Source: Candidatus Thioglobus plumae
GTDB lineage: Bacteria > Pseudomonadota > Gammaproteobacteria > PS1 > Pseudothioglobaceae
Direction: 5' to 3'
Length of the DNA stretch: 6,553 nucleotides
Assembly: GCA_910595815.1 (NCBI GenBank)
Contig: CAJVCM010000041.1
Location: forward strand, 1 to 6,553
The first letter of the stretch is position 1. Every line of letters begins with the position of its first letter. The position numbers and the translations under genes were made by a program. The notes below the pieces were generated by a model that was given only the letters and a program-made list of their open reading frames with translations, made no database searches and was not told the DNA's origin. This document shows, piece by piece, positions 1 through 6,538 of this stretch.

Positions 1-1058
1 AGCCCATCTGCCATTACTTGAATACGGTCTGACTCTTTAACTCGAAGCTCTTTAGCGCCCGTTAATACTGTTTCGCCTTGTGCACAGCTCGCAGCAATAA
101 ATACGGCTGGAAACTCATCGATCGCCAGTGGTACTAAAGCCTCAGGTATGTGAATACCCTTAAGTTCAGACGATTGAATGCGAATATCAGCCAATAGTTC
201 GCCGCCAATTTCACGTTCGTTTGATAAGCTAAGGTTAGCGCCCATCAATTTAAGAATATCAATCACACCGGTGCGTGTTGGATTGACATTAACACCGGTT
301 AAAGTCACATCCGCTTTTGGTGCAATAGCGGCTGCAACCATAAAAAATGCAGAAGAAGATATATCACTTGGCACTTGGATCTCAGTAGCTGATAAGTCAC
401 CACCACCGGTTAAACACATTTGATTATCATTCACACGTACATCGTAACCCAAGCCTTTTAACATGCGCTCGGTATGGTCGCGGGTAGGTGCAGGCTCAGT
501 TACACAAGTATCGCCTTGTGCGTATAACCCTGCCAACAATACGCAAGACTTAACCTGTGCAGAGGCTACCGGCAAATCATAATGAATACCTTTGAGTTGC
601 TGACCACCAGTAATTTTAAGCGGTGGTTTGCCGTCGTTACTATCGATTACTGCACCCATCTCGGTAAGTGGGTTGATCACCCTACCCATTGGGCGCTTTG
701 ACAACGACTCATCACCAATCAATTCACAATCAAAATCTTGCGCGGCCAATATGCCTGACATTAGTCGAATAGAGGTTCCAGAGTTGCCCAAATCAAGCGG
801 TTTTGAAGGTTTTTTCAAGCCGTTGATACCAACACCATGAATCGTCACATTATCGCCTTCACGCTCAATTTCAACGCCCATGGCCTGAAAAGCTTTTAAA
901 GTAGACAGTGCATCTTCACCTTCTAAAAAACCAGTGACTTTGGTAACACCTTTAGCAAGCGATCCCAGCATAATAGAACGATGGGAGATTGACTTATCAC
1001 CAGGTACTTTTAATTGACCTGATAATGAATGTGCCGGTTGGGCAATAAATTTACTCAT
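1..1058 (-). CDS. aroA: 3-phosphoshikimate 1-carboxyvinyltransferase (EPSP synthase), 3' end cut off by window edge
   Basis: Transfers the enolpyruvyl group of PEP to shikimate 3-phosphate, the sixth shikimate-pathway step, in the cytoplasm. The reading frame is open from the ATG at 1058 to the left edge: 352 codons plus two bases of a usual 420-450. The protein begins MSKFIAQPAHSLSG. Visible family motifs are the substrate-binding GDKSISHR (residues 20-27), LGNSGTSIRLM (90-100), KRPMGR (121-126), SAQVK (166-170), RDHTE (193-197), SDISSSAFF (231-239), NPTRTG (259-264), the DEFP segment with its catalytic aspartate (314-317) and ELRVKESDR (337-345). GDKS, SAQxK, RxHxE and NxTR together resemble class II EPSP synthases rather than the E. 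coli type. The gene starts 13 nt after tyrA; a run of eight A's lies before the ATG and no clear Shine-Dalgarno is seen, so coupling to tyrA is likely. In some gammaproteobacteria tyrA and aroA are fused; here they are separate. Confidence 0.97.
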   Translation of the reverse strand, partial: MSKFIAQPAHSLSGQLKVPGDKSISHRSIMLGSLAKGVTKVTGFLEGEDALSTLKAFQAMGVEIEREGDNVTIHGVGINGLKKPSKPLDLGNSGTSIRLMSGILAAQDFDCELIGDESLSKRPMGRVINPLTEMGAVIDSNDGKPPLKITGGQQLKGIHYDLPVASAQVKSCVLLAGLYAQGDTCVTEPAPTRDHTERMLKGLGYDVRVNDNQMCLTGGGDLSATEIQVPSDISSSAFFMVAAAIAPKADVTLTGVNVNPTRTGVIDILKLMGANLSLSNEREIGGELLADIRIQSSELKGIHIPEALVPLAIDEFPAVFIAASCAQGETVLTGAKELRVKESDRIQVMADG

Positions 1059-1071
1059 ATGTTTTTTTTAA

Positions 1072-1926
1072 TTAATCTTTAATCCAATTATCTCGTGCAG
1101 ATTTTGCCTCTGAGAATAATTTATGTAATGCCTCTGATTCCTTGTTTTTCACCAAATCTGACAGCTTGTTTAACGCTTGCTGGTAGCCTTGAATATGCTT
1201 AACAATATCTGCTGAATTGTTTAAACAAATATCACGCCACATTGTTGCATCAGATGAGGCAATACGTGAGAAATCCTTAAACCCGCCAGCGGCGTAATCA
1301 CATGCATCAGGGTTGCTTTCAACCAAATAATCCATCAACCCAAAGGCCAGCATGTGCGGCAAATGAGAAGTCATTGCTAACAAGTCGTCATGTTTTTTAT
1401 GTGTCATTATTTCTACCTTTGCGCCTAATGTTGTCCATAGTCCCGATACATATTCTATTGCTTTTTCATCAGCGTTTTCTTCTGGTGTTAGAACCACACG
1501 TTTGTTGTCAAACAATGTGCCGTCACTTGCCTCTACACCACTCTTTTCTTTGCCAGCAATTGGATGTGCAGGGATGAATCTTGTAGGCACTTTGCCAAAC
1601 ACTTGTTTCGCAATTTCAATCACGCTACCCTTAGTGCTACCCACATCTGAAATAATAACCGACTCATTAATATGTGGCTTTATCATCTCTAAAACTGCAC
1701 CAAAACTGTCTACTGGTGTGGCGATTAATATCATGTCTGCATCTTTTAAAGCGCTAGCAATATCTAAACTGTACTCATCAATCACATTGAGTGACTTGGC
1801 CTTAATAAGATTTGCTTCATTTCGGCCAAAACCAACAATGGTCTTTACTCGGTTAGATTGTTTTAATCCCGCAGCAAAAGAGCCACCAATAAGGCCAACA
1901 CCAATAATACAAATCCTATCCATCAT
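1072..1926 (-). CDS. tyrA: Prephenate dehydrogenase (monofunctional TyrA)
   Basis: Oxidatively decarboxylates prephenate to 4-hydroxyphenylpyruvate with a nicotinamide cofactor, committing carbon to tyrosine. The 284-residue protein has an N-terminal Rossmann fold with GVGLIGGS at residues 9-16 and VGFGRN at 31-36. ISDVGSTKG is at 92-100 and FIPAHPIAGKEKSGVEA at 117-133, where H121 is the expected catalytic histidine. The helical C-terminal half has TSHLPHMLA (186-194) and GGFKDFSRIASSD (214-226), in which R221 matches the prephenate-binding arginine. There is no fused chorismate mutase and no ACT domain, so feedback by tyrosine, if present, would act at the active site; arogenate as substrate cannot be excluded. 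The first ATG (1926) overlaps the hisC stop as ATGA; an adjacent second ATG (1923) is equally possible. No strong Shine-Dalgarno is seen, consistent with coupled translation. Confidence 0.96.
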   Translation of the reverse strand: MMDRICIIGVGLIGGSFAAGLKQSNRVKTIVGFGRNEANLIKAKSLNVIDEYSLDIASALKDADMILIATPVDSFGAVLEMIKPHINESVIISDVGSTKGSVIEIAKQVFGKVPTRFIPAHPIAGKEKSGVEASDGTLFDNKRVVLTPEENADEKAIEYVSGLWTTLGAKVEIMTHKKHDDLLAMTSHLPHMLAFGLMDYLVESNPDACDYAAGGFKDFSRIASSDATMWRDICLNNSADIVKHIQGYQQALNKLSDLVKNKESEALHKLFSEAKSARDNWIKD

Positions 1927-2987
1927 AGTGCTGATTTTAAAACACCCAAAAACTCTTCATTTTCATTCCTGGTGCCGACTGAGACACGCAAATAACCCGG
2001 CATCTCAACGGGGCGCACAATAAAGCCTTTTTCTAATAACTGCTGATAAGTTGCAGCAGCATCAGCCACTTTAACCGATACAAAATTTGCACTTGACGGA
2101 ATAAATGACAAACCCAATCGGTTAAAGCCTTGTGTGAGTTGTAATAAACCGTTGGTATTGGCAGCAACTGACCTGGCCAGGAATGTCTCATCAGATAGAG
2201 CGGCAATAGCAGCACTTTGCGCAATGTGATTAACATTAAAAGGCTGTCGAATACGATTTAGATAATCAGCAATTTTAGGGCTCGAGATAGAATAGCCAAC
2301 TCTAAGCCCAGCTAATCCATAGGCTTTTGAAAAAGTACGTGTTATAACTAGGTTTTCAAACTCAGCCAACCAACCGGTTGCATTGTCAGTCGCATCTAAA
2401 TACTCTACATACGCCTGGTCCAACACCACAACGACTGAGCTTGGCACCTTTGATAAAAAATCATAAATAGCACTATCGGTGAGCAATGTGCCTGTTGGAT
2501 TGTTAGGGTTGGCAATAAAAATAAGTTTGGTATTGTCAGTAATTGATGCAAGCATTGCATCCAAATCATGGCCAAAATCATTAGCAGGTGTCACTACCGC
2601 TGTCGCACCCAAAGCCTGAGTGACTAGCGGGTAAACCACAAAAGCATACTGTGAAAAAATCACCTCGTCTTTTGCCTGGCATACGTAAGCTCTAGCAATC
2701 AATTCTAAGATGTCATTTGAGCCATTGCCCAAGGTAATGCCTTTAGAATTTACAGATAAATGCTTACTAATCGCCTGTTTTAATTCAAACCCATTTCCAT
2801 CTGGATAACGGCCTGCTTCAGATGCAGCACTCTGCATTGCTTCTAAAGCTTTGGGACCTACACCTAGGGGGTTTTCATTGCTGGCTAACTTAACAACATG
2901 ATCTAAGCCTAGCTCACGCTGTAGTTCACTAATAGGTTTGCCACCCTGGTACGGACTCAGGGAAAGTATGGACTCGCAAACACTCAT
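1923..2987 (-). CDS. hisC: Histidinol-phosphate / aromatic aminotransferase (HisC family)
   Basis: PLP-dependent fold-type I aminotransferase of the HisC family, 354 residues, which is full length. Motifs: SPYQGGKP near the N-terminus (11-18), SNENPLG (36-42), RYPDG (60-64), GNGSNDILEL (87-96), ANPNNPTG (159-166), D190 for the pyridine nitrogen, TFSKAYGLAGLRVGY (218-232) with K221 as the Schiff-base lysine and R229 for PLP phosphate, and YLRVSVG (332-338) with R334 as the likely substrate-carboxylate arginine. The family makes histidinol phosphate from imidazole-acetol phosphate. Its place between pheA and tyrA, away from any visible his genes, suggests it also, or mainly, transaminates phenylpyruvate and 4-hydroxyphenylpyruvate; this is inference from context. 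Its ATG overlaps the pheA stop (ATGA) and its stop overlaps the tyrA start in the same way. Confidence 0.95.
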   Translation of the reverse strand: MSVCESILSLSPYQGGKPISELQRELGLDHVVKLASNENPLGVGPKALEAMQSAASEAGRYPDGNGFELKQAISKHLSVNSKGITLGNGSNDILELIARAYVCQAKDEVIFSQYAFVVYPLVTQALGATAVVTPANDFGHDLDAMLASITDNTKLIFIANPNNPTGTLLTDSAIYDFLSKVPSSVVVVLDQAYVEYLDATDNATGWLAEFENLVITRTFSKAYGLAGLRVGYSISSPKIADYLNRIRQPFNVNHIAQSAAIAALSDETFLARSVAANTNGLLQLTQGFNRLGLSFIPSSANFVSVKVADAAATYQQLLEKGFIVRPVEMPGYLRVSVGTRNENEEFLGVLKSAL

Positions 2988-4063
2988 AGAACGGCGACTG
3001 GGTATGATCCTAAAATATCAACTTTTAACACTCTATCAGCGACTTTTTCAAGTGCAATTTTCAGATGCTGATCTTGTTGATGACCTTCGATATCAATTAA
3101 AAATAAATACTCCCATTTCACCCCAGGAATCGGATGGCGCGCCAATTGCAATATATTAATATCTTGTTCTTTGAAAGGCGCAAGCAAATCTAGCAAAGCA
3201 CCAGACTCATGTTTAGTGACCACTAAAATTGATGTTTTATCTTCACCTGAAGGTGCAACTTCTTCATTGGCTAACACCAAGAAACGCGTGACATTGCCAG
3301 TTTTGTCTTCAATATTTTTAGCTACTCGATCTAATCCGTACAAACCGAGAGCTGCCTCTGATGCAATCGCTGCCGCTTGTGGTTCGTCTTTAACCAACCG
3401 CGCCGCCAAAGCATTAGATGCTACCGGCTTGAGCTCGGCATTTGGGTAATGATTACTCAGCCAACGTTGGCACTGATCAAGTGCTTGTTGATGTGCGTAA
3501 ATCGCCTTAATCTCTTGCGATTGATCTGCCATCATTAATTGATGTTGAATCGAAATTTCAACTTCGCCACAAATCTTTAGTCCTTGAGAGTACAGCATAT
3601 CTACCGTGCCACCAATCACACCATTTGAAGAGTTTTCAATTGGTACAACGCCATAATGTGCATTGCCTTTTTCAACTTGATGGAAAATTTCATCAATACT
3701 GCCGCAATCAAGTGTTGACACCGCATGGCCGAAATGCTTCAACGCTGCTTCTTGTGTAAAAGTACCTTCAGGGCCTAAATAGGCGATATTAAGTGGCTGC
3801 TCTAAGGCAAGACAAGCTGACATAATCTCACGGAAAATATGCGCCATATCCTTGTCTTTAAGTAAATTATCGTTACGATCAATAATCTTGCGTAACACTT
3901 GAGCTTCACGCTCAGGACGGTAAAAAACACTTTGATCATCTGAAGCTTTTTTAACCTCCGCTACGGCCGAAGCAAGCTGAGCACGAGCGCCAATAAGTGA
4001 CTGGACTTCTCTATCCAGTGCATCAATTTCAACCCTTAGTTCATCTAATGTTTTTTTAGCCAT
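2984..4063 (-). CDS. pheA: Bifunctional chorismate mutase / prephenate dehydratase (P-protein)
   Basis: Converts chorismate to prephenate and then to phenylpyruvate, the committed branch to phenylalanine. The 359 residues divide into an AroQ-type chorismate mutase (about 1-90; R10, R27, K38 and the YRPERE segment 48-53 fit the active-site pattern), a prephenate dehydratase domain (about 91-270; YLGPEGTFTQEAA 95-107, PIENSSNGVIGGTVDML 141-157, and NVTRFLVL 257-264 with the catalytic TRF at 259-261), and a C-terminal ACT domain (about 277-357; SGALLDLLAPF 287-297, WEYLFLIDIEGH 317-328). The GAL part of the phenylalanine-binding signature is kept, but the usual ESRP is ARHP at 308-311, so feedback inhibition may differ. 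The start lies 7 nt after the serA stop. An AGAGG motif inside the serA end is 14 nt upstream of the ATG, which is rather far. The stop overlaps the hisC ATG. Confidence 0.97.
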   Translation of the reverse strand: MAKKTLDELRVEIDALDREVQSLIGARAQLASAVAEVKKASDDQSVFYRPEREAQVLRKIIDRNDNLLKDKDMAHIFREIMSACLALEQPLNIAYLGPEGTFTQEAALKHFGHAVSTLDCGSIDEIFHQVEKGNAHYGVVPIENSSNGVIGGTVDMLYSQGLKICGEVEISIQHQLMMADQSQEIKAIYAHQQALDQCQRWLSNHYPNAELKPVASNALAARLVKDEPQAAAIASEAALGLYGLDRVAKNIEDKTGNVTRFLVLANEEVAPSGEDKTSILVVTKHESGALLDLLAPFKEQDINILQLARHPIPGVKWEYLFLIDIEGHQQDQHLKIALEKVADRVLKVDILGSYPVAVL

Positions 4064-4070
4064 TTGTTAT

Positions 4071-5228
4071 CTAAAGACCTCTTACCGTTAGTATGCCTTC
4101 AATCTGTTTTAAATTATCGATTACTGTATCAGAAATTTCGCTTTCCAGGTCAATTAAAGTATAGGCAACCTCATCTCTTGATTTGTTCAACATATCAATA
4201 ATATTAGCGCCAGCATCAGCTACTGCTGTTGAAATTTGACCTACCATATTAGGGATATTCTGATGTGTAATTGCTAAACGCTCTTTGCCTGCCCTTGGCA
4301 TTTTTGCTTCTGGGAAATTTACCGAATTCAAAATATTACCATTCTCAAGGTAATCTTTAATCTGATTTGCCACCATAATTGCACAATTGTCTTCTGCTTC
4401 AGCAGTTGATGCGCCTAAGTGAGGTAGTGCAATCACGCGCTCGTGATTTTTCTTATCGTCAATTGGGAAGTCAGTAACGTAGTATTTCACCTTGCCAGCC
4501 TCAAGCGCTGTAATTAACGCATCTTCATCAACAATGCCATCGCGTGCAAAGTTTAAAATGGTTGCACCTTCTGGTAACAAAGCAATACGCTCTTCGTTTA
4601 ATAGATTCTTAGTGCCTTCAACCAATGGTACATGGAATGAAACAAAATCACTTTGTGAAAATAATTCGTCAACACTCAGCGCCTGCTCAACATCTGCTGA
4701 TAATTTCCACGCACTTTTAATGGTGATTGACGGATCAAAACCAATAACTTTCATACCAAGTGCGTGTGCTGCATTGGCAATTTGCACTCCAATTGCGCCT
4801 AAGCCAACAATACCGAGTGTCTTGCCTGGTAATTCTGAACCAGCATAATTCTTCTTGCCATCTTCAATCGCGGTTTTTAAGTTATCTAATGGCAGGCCAT
4901 TAACGTAATTCCAAGCCTGACAAATGTTACGACTAGACAACAACATCGAGCTAATGACCAATTCTTTTACTGCGTTGGCATTAGCACCAGGTGCATTGAA
5001 AACCACCACACCCTTCTCACTCATTTTATCCAGTGGAATGTTATTTACACCAGCACCTGCACGGCCAACAGCCTTTAAATTATCGCCAATTTCCATATCG
5101 TGCATCTTAGCACTACGCACCAAAATCGCATCAGGATTAGTTACTTCAGAAGCCACTTCGTAGCCCTCTCTAGGTAATTTTTCTAAACCAACCGGTGAAA
5201 TATTATTGAGTGTTTGTATCTTAACCAT
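4071..5228 (-). CDS. serA: D-3-phosphoglycerate dehydrogenase, short ACT-containing form
   Basis: Oxidises 3-phosphoglycerate to 3-phosphohydroxypyruvate with NAD, the first step of serine synthesis, feeding SerC encoded just upstream. The protein has 385 residues (E. coli SerA about 410; long forms over 500). The N-terminal catalytic segment includes ILVRSAKMH (35-43) and GRAGAGVNNIPLD (55-67). The Rossmann motif is GIVGLGAIGVQIA (139-151), with D165 as the probable NAD-ribose aspartate. NFARDGIVDE (226-235) carries catalytic R229 and LPHLGAST (268-275) carries catalytic H270. The catalytic glutamate region reads TDFPIDD (252-258), with aspartate where glutamate is usual. An ACT domain occupies about 318-385, suggesting serine feedback. 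A relaxed 2-hydroxyacid dehydrogenase is a less likely alternative. The ATG shares one base with the serC stop; GGAAAA about 10 nt upstream, inside serC, is the likely Shine-Dalgarno. Confidence 0.94.
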   Translation of the reverse strand: MVKIQTLNNISPVGLEKLPREGYEVASEVTNPDAILVRSAKMHDMEIGDNLKAVGRAGAGVNNIPLDKMSEKGVVVFNAPGANANAVKELVISSMLLSSRNICQAWNYVNGLPLDNLKTAIEDGKKNYAGSELPGKTLGIVGLGAIGVQIANAAHALGMKVIGFDPSITIKSAWKLSADVEQALSVDELFSQSDFVSFHVPLVEGTKNLLNEERIALLPEGATILNFARDGIVDEDALITALEAGKVKYYVTDFPIDDKKNHERVIALPHLGASTAEAEDNCAIMVANQIKDYLENGNILNSVNFPEAKMPRAGKERLAITHQNIPNMVGQISTAVADAGANIIDMLNKSRDEVAYTLIDLESEISDTVIDNLKQIEGILTVRGL

Positions 5229-6307
5229 TATGCATTTTCCTTTTCAAAATCTTTCATAAAGTCAACCAATGAATCAATGCCTTCTTGTGGCATTGCATTG
5301 TAAATACTTGCGCGCATACCGCCCACAGAGCGATGACCTTTAAGTGTAATTAAATCGCGCTGTGCTGCCTTTTCCAAGAACAAACCATTTAGATCTTCAT
5401 TGGCTAATAAGAACGGCACGTTCATCCATGAGCGATATTTTTTCGCTACTGGATTTGAATAAAAATCAGAGTTATCAATCGCACCATAAAGCGTCTTAGC
5501 CTTAGTTTCATTAATCTTAGCCATTGCACTCAAGCCACCCTGCTCTTTTAACCACTCAAACACACGGCCAGCCACATACCAAGGGTATGTTGATGGTGTG
5601 TTGTACATCGAATCATTATTCGCCTGTGTTGCGTAATCAAATAAAACTGGCTGGTTGGCAACCACATCACCGATTAAGTCCTCTCTCACAATGACAATGG
5701 TTAAACCAGAAATACTAATGTTCTTTTGTGCGCCTGCATAGATCACACCATATTTAGAGACATCAATCTCGCGCGATAAAATCGTAGACGACATGTCGGC
5801 CACCAGAGGCATGTCCACCTCTGGTACATAGTCAAATTCTAAGCCAGCAATAGTTTCGTTTGGTGTGTAGTGAAGGTAAGCGCCATCAGCATCAATATTC
5901 CAGTTTGAGAAATCATCGATATTGGTGTATTTGTTACCTGAGCTGTCTGTACAAATATTCACATCACAGTAACGCTGACCTTCAGCAATTGCCTTCTTTG
6001 ACCAGTGACCTGTGTGTGCGTAGTTGGCTTTAGTTTTACCGCGAAGAAGATTAATCGGCACCATTGAAAACTGCGATGAAGCGCCGCCTTGTAAAAACAA
6101 AACTTTGTAGTTTTCAGGAATGTTCATCAAGTCTCTAAGATCCTGCTCAGATTTTTGTGCCATCGCCATAAAATCAGCACCACGGTGAGAGATTTCCATA
6201 ACCGATGCTTTAGCATTGCCATACTCTAACAACTCTTCTTGCATTAACTTTGTCACCTGTGCTGGTAGCATTGCAGGGCCGGCACTAAAATTGTAAACCT
6301 GACTCAT
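5228..6307 (-). CDS. serC: Phosphoserine aminotransferase
   Basis: PLP enzyme converting 3-phosphohydroxypyruvate and glutamate to phosphoserine; in many proteobacteria it also acts on the PLP-pathway intermediate 3-hydroxy-4-phosphohydroxy-2-oxobutanoate. The 359-residue protein starts MSQVYNFSAGPAMLP, the typical SerC N-terminus. Motifs: EISHRG (38-43) with R42, FLQGGASSQF (71-80), YTPNETIAG (147-155), VADMSS (169-174) with D171 for the pyridine ring, YAGAQKN (190-196) with the Schiff-base lysine K195, YNTPSTY (235-241) and GHRSVGGMRASIYNA (324-338). The stretch after the lysine is ISISG where GPAG-like residues are usual. I chose the ATG at 6307 over an in-frame GTG at 6313 because AGGAG at 6317-6321 is 9 nt from the ATG but only 3 nt from the GTG. 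It is the first gene of the operon as far as the window shows. Confidence 0.97.
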   Translation of the reverse strand: MSQVYNFSAGPAMLPAQVTKLMQEELLEYGNAKASVMEISHRGADFMAMAQKSEQDLRDLMNIPENYKVLFLQGGASSQFSMVPINLLRGKTKANYAHTGHWSKKAIAEGQRYCDVNICTDSSGNKYTNIDDFSNWNIDADGAYLHYTPNETIAGLEFDYVPEVDMPLVADMSSTILSREIDVSKYGVIYAGAQKNISISGLTIVIVREDLIGDVVANQPVLFDYATQANNDSMYNTPSTYPWYVAGRVFEWLKEQGGLSAMAKINETKAKTLYGAIDNSDFYSNPVAKKYRSWMNVPFLLANEDLNGLFLEKAAQRDLITLKGHRSVGGMRASIYNAMPQEGIDSLVDFMKDFEKENA

Positions 6308-6316
6308 CTTCACTCA

Positions 6317-6321
6317 CTCCT
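6317..6321 (-). promoter_or_regulatory. Shine-Dalgarno site of serC
   Basis: CTCCT on the plus strand reads AGGAG on the coding strand, 9 nt upstream of the ATG at 6307. This is the best ribosome-binding site in the operon and it decides the serC start, since the in-frame GTG at 6313 would be only 3 nt away. Confidence 0.8.
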
Positions 6322-6334
6322 ACTTAATCATATA

Positions 6335-6350
6335 AAAATCAAAGATTTTA
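6335..6350 (-). promoter_or_regulatory. Candidate -10 element of the serC operon, overlapping a short inverted repeat
   Basis: On the minus strand TAAAAT (6345-6350) matches five of six bases of the sigma-70 -10 consensus and would start transcription near 6338, giving a leader of about 30 nt. No convincing -35 is seen about 17 nt upstream. AAAATC (6335-6340) and GATTTT (6344-6349) form a 6-bp inverted repeat with a 3-nt spacer over the same spot, which could be an operator or chance in AT-rich DNA. TATTAT further upstream (6374-6379) is an alternative -10. Confidence 0.25.
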
Positions 6351-6382
6351 CCCGAGAATGGCTATTTCAGACTCCATAATAG

Positions 6383-6412
6383 TAGTCATATCATGCTTAT
6401 TAAAAGTATAAT
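6383..6412 (+). promoter_or_regulatory. Candidate sigma-70 promoter of the riboswitch transcript
   Basis: A perfect TATAAT lies at 6407-6412 on the plus strand. The best -35 at 6383-6388 (TAGTCA) matches four of six consensus bases at 18-nt spacing. Transcription would start near 6419, just before the outer helix of the riboswitch-like RNA at 6422. That fit between start site and RNA fold supports both calls, although the -35 is weak. Confidence 0.45.
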
Positions 6413-6420
6413 TACCGCTG

Positions 6421-6519
6421 TTTTGAATCACTGGAAGTTAGTTAAATTCTAACACTGCCCTCGCAACGGTAAAGTCCGATACACATTCGAATAATAAATT
6501 AACAACTACGATGGGTAGT
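6421..6519 (+). promoter_or_regulatory. Cobalamin riboswitch, compact form without the large peripheral arm
   Basis: The core TGCCCTCGCAACGGTAA (6456-6472) is nearly the conserved cobalamin-riboswitch string CTGCCCCCGCAACGGTAA. It is preceded by CTGGAAG, as in the GGGAA junction, and by hairpin GTTAG/CTAAC (6437-6441, 6449-6453). It is followed directly by AGTCCGATAC (6473-6482), a shortened B12 box. An outer helix of seven pairs (6422-6428 with 6485-6491, one G-U) closes the core. CGG (6467-6469) can pair with CCG (6476-6478) as a small hairpin, so the long insertion usual between GGTAA and the B12 box is missing. This resembles the short class II and AdoCbl-variant forms common in marine sequences. 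A downstream hairpin (ACTAC 6505-6509, GTAGT 6515-6519) is where the kissing-loop stem of that class would lie. No poly-U terminator is seen, so control is probably at translation of the gene to the right. Confidence 0.75.
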
Positions 6520-6538
6520 GAGTAATAGAAATACATTT

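Noticed and set aside
1061..1070. T-run between tyrA and aroA as a plus-strand terminator
   Set aside because: No stem precedes it on the plus strand and no plus-strand gene ends here. On the minus strand it is an A-run.
1502..2023. Plus-strand open frame of 173 codons opposite tyrA and hisC
   Set aside because: It lies wholly antisense to two clear enzymes with intact motifs, spans their junction, shows no recognisable domain and has no Shine-Dalgarno. It is a shadow frame.
4050..4056. T-run near the pheA start as a terminator
   Set aside because: It encodes the Lys-Lys codons of PheA (MAKKT) on the minus strand and has no GC-rich hairpin before it. The 7-nt gap to serA also argues for read-through.
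6311..6313. GTG start for serC giving a 361-residue protein
   Set aside because: It would be only 3 nt from the AGGAG site. The ATG at 6307 has 9-nt spacing and gives the standard SerC N-terminus.
6511..6525. ATG at 6511 as start of the plus-strand gene
   Set aside because: The frame ATG GGT AGT GAG ends at TAA after four codons. It is too short to be more than a chance mini-ORF, though it lies in the riboswitch hairpin.
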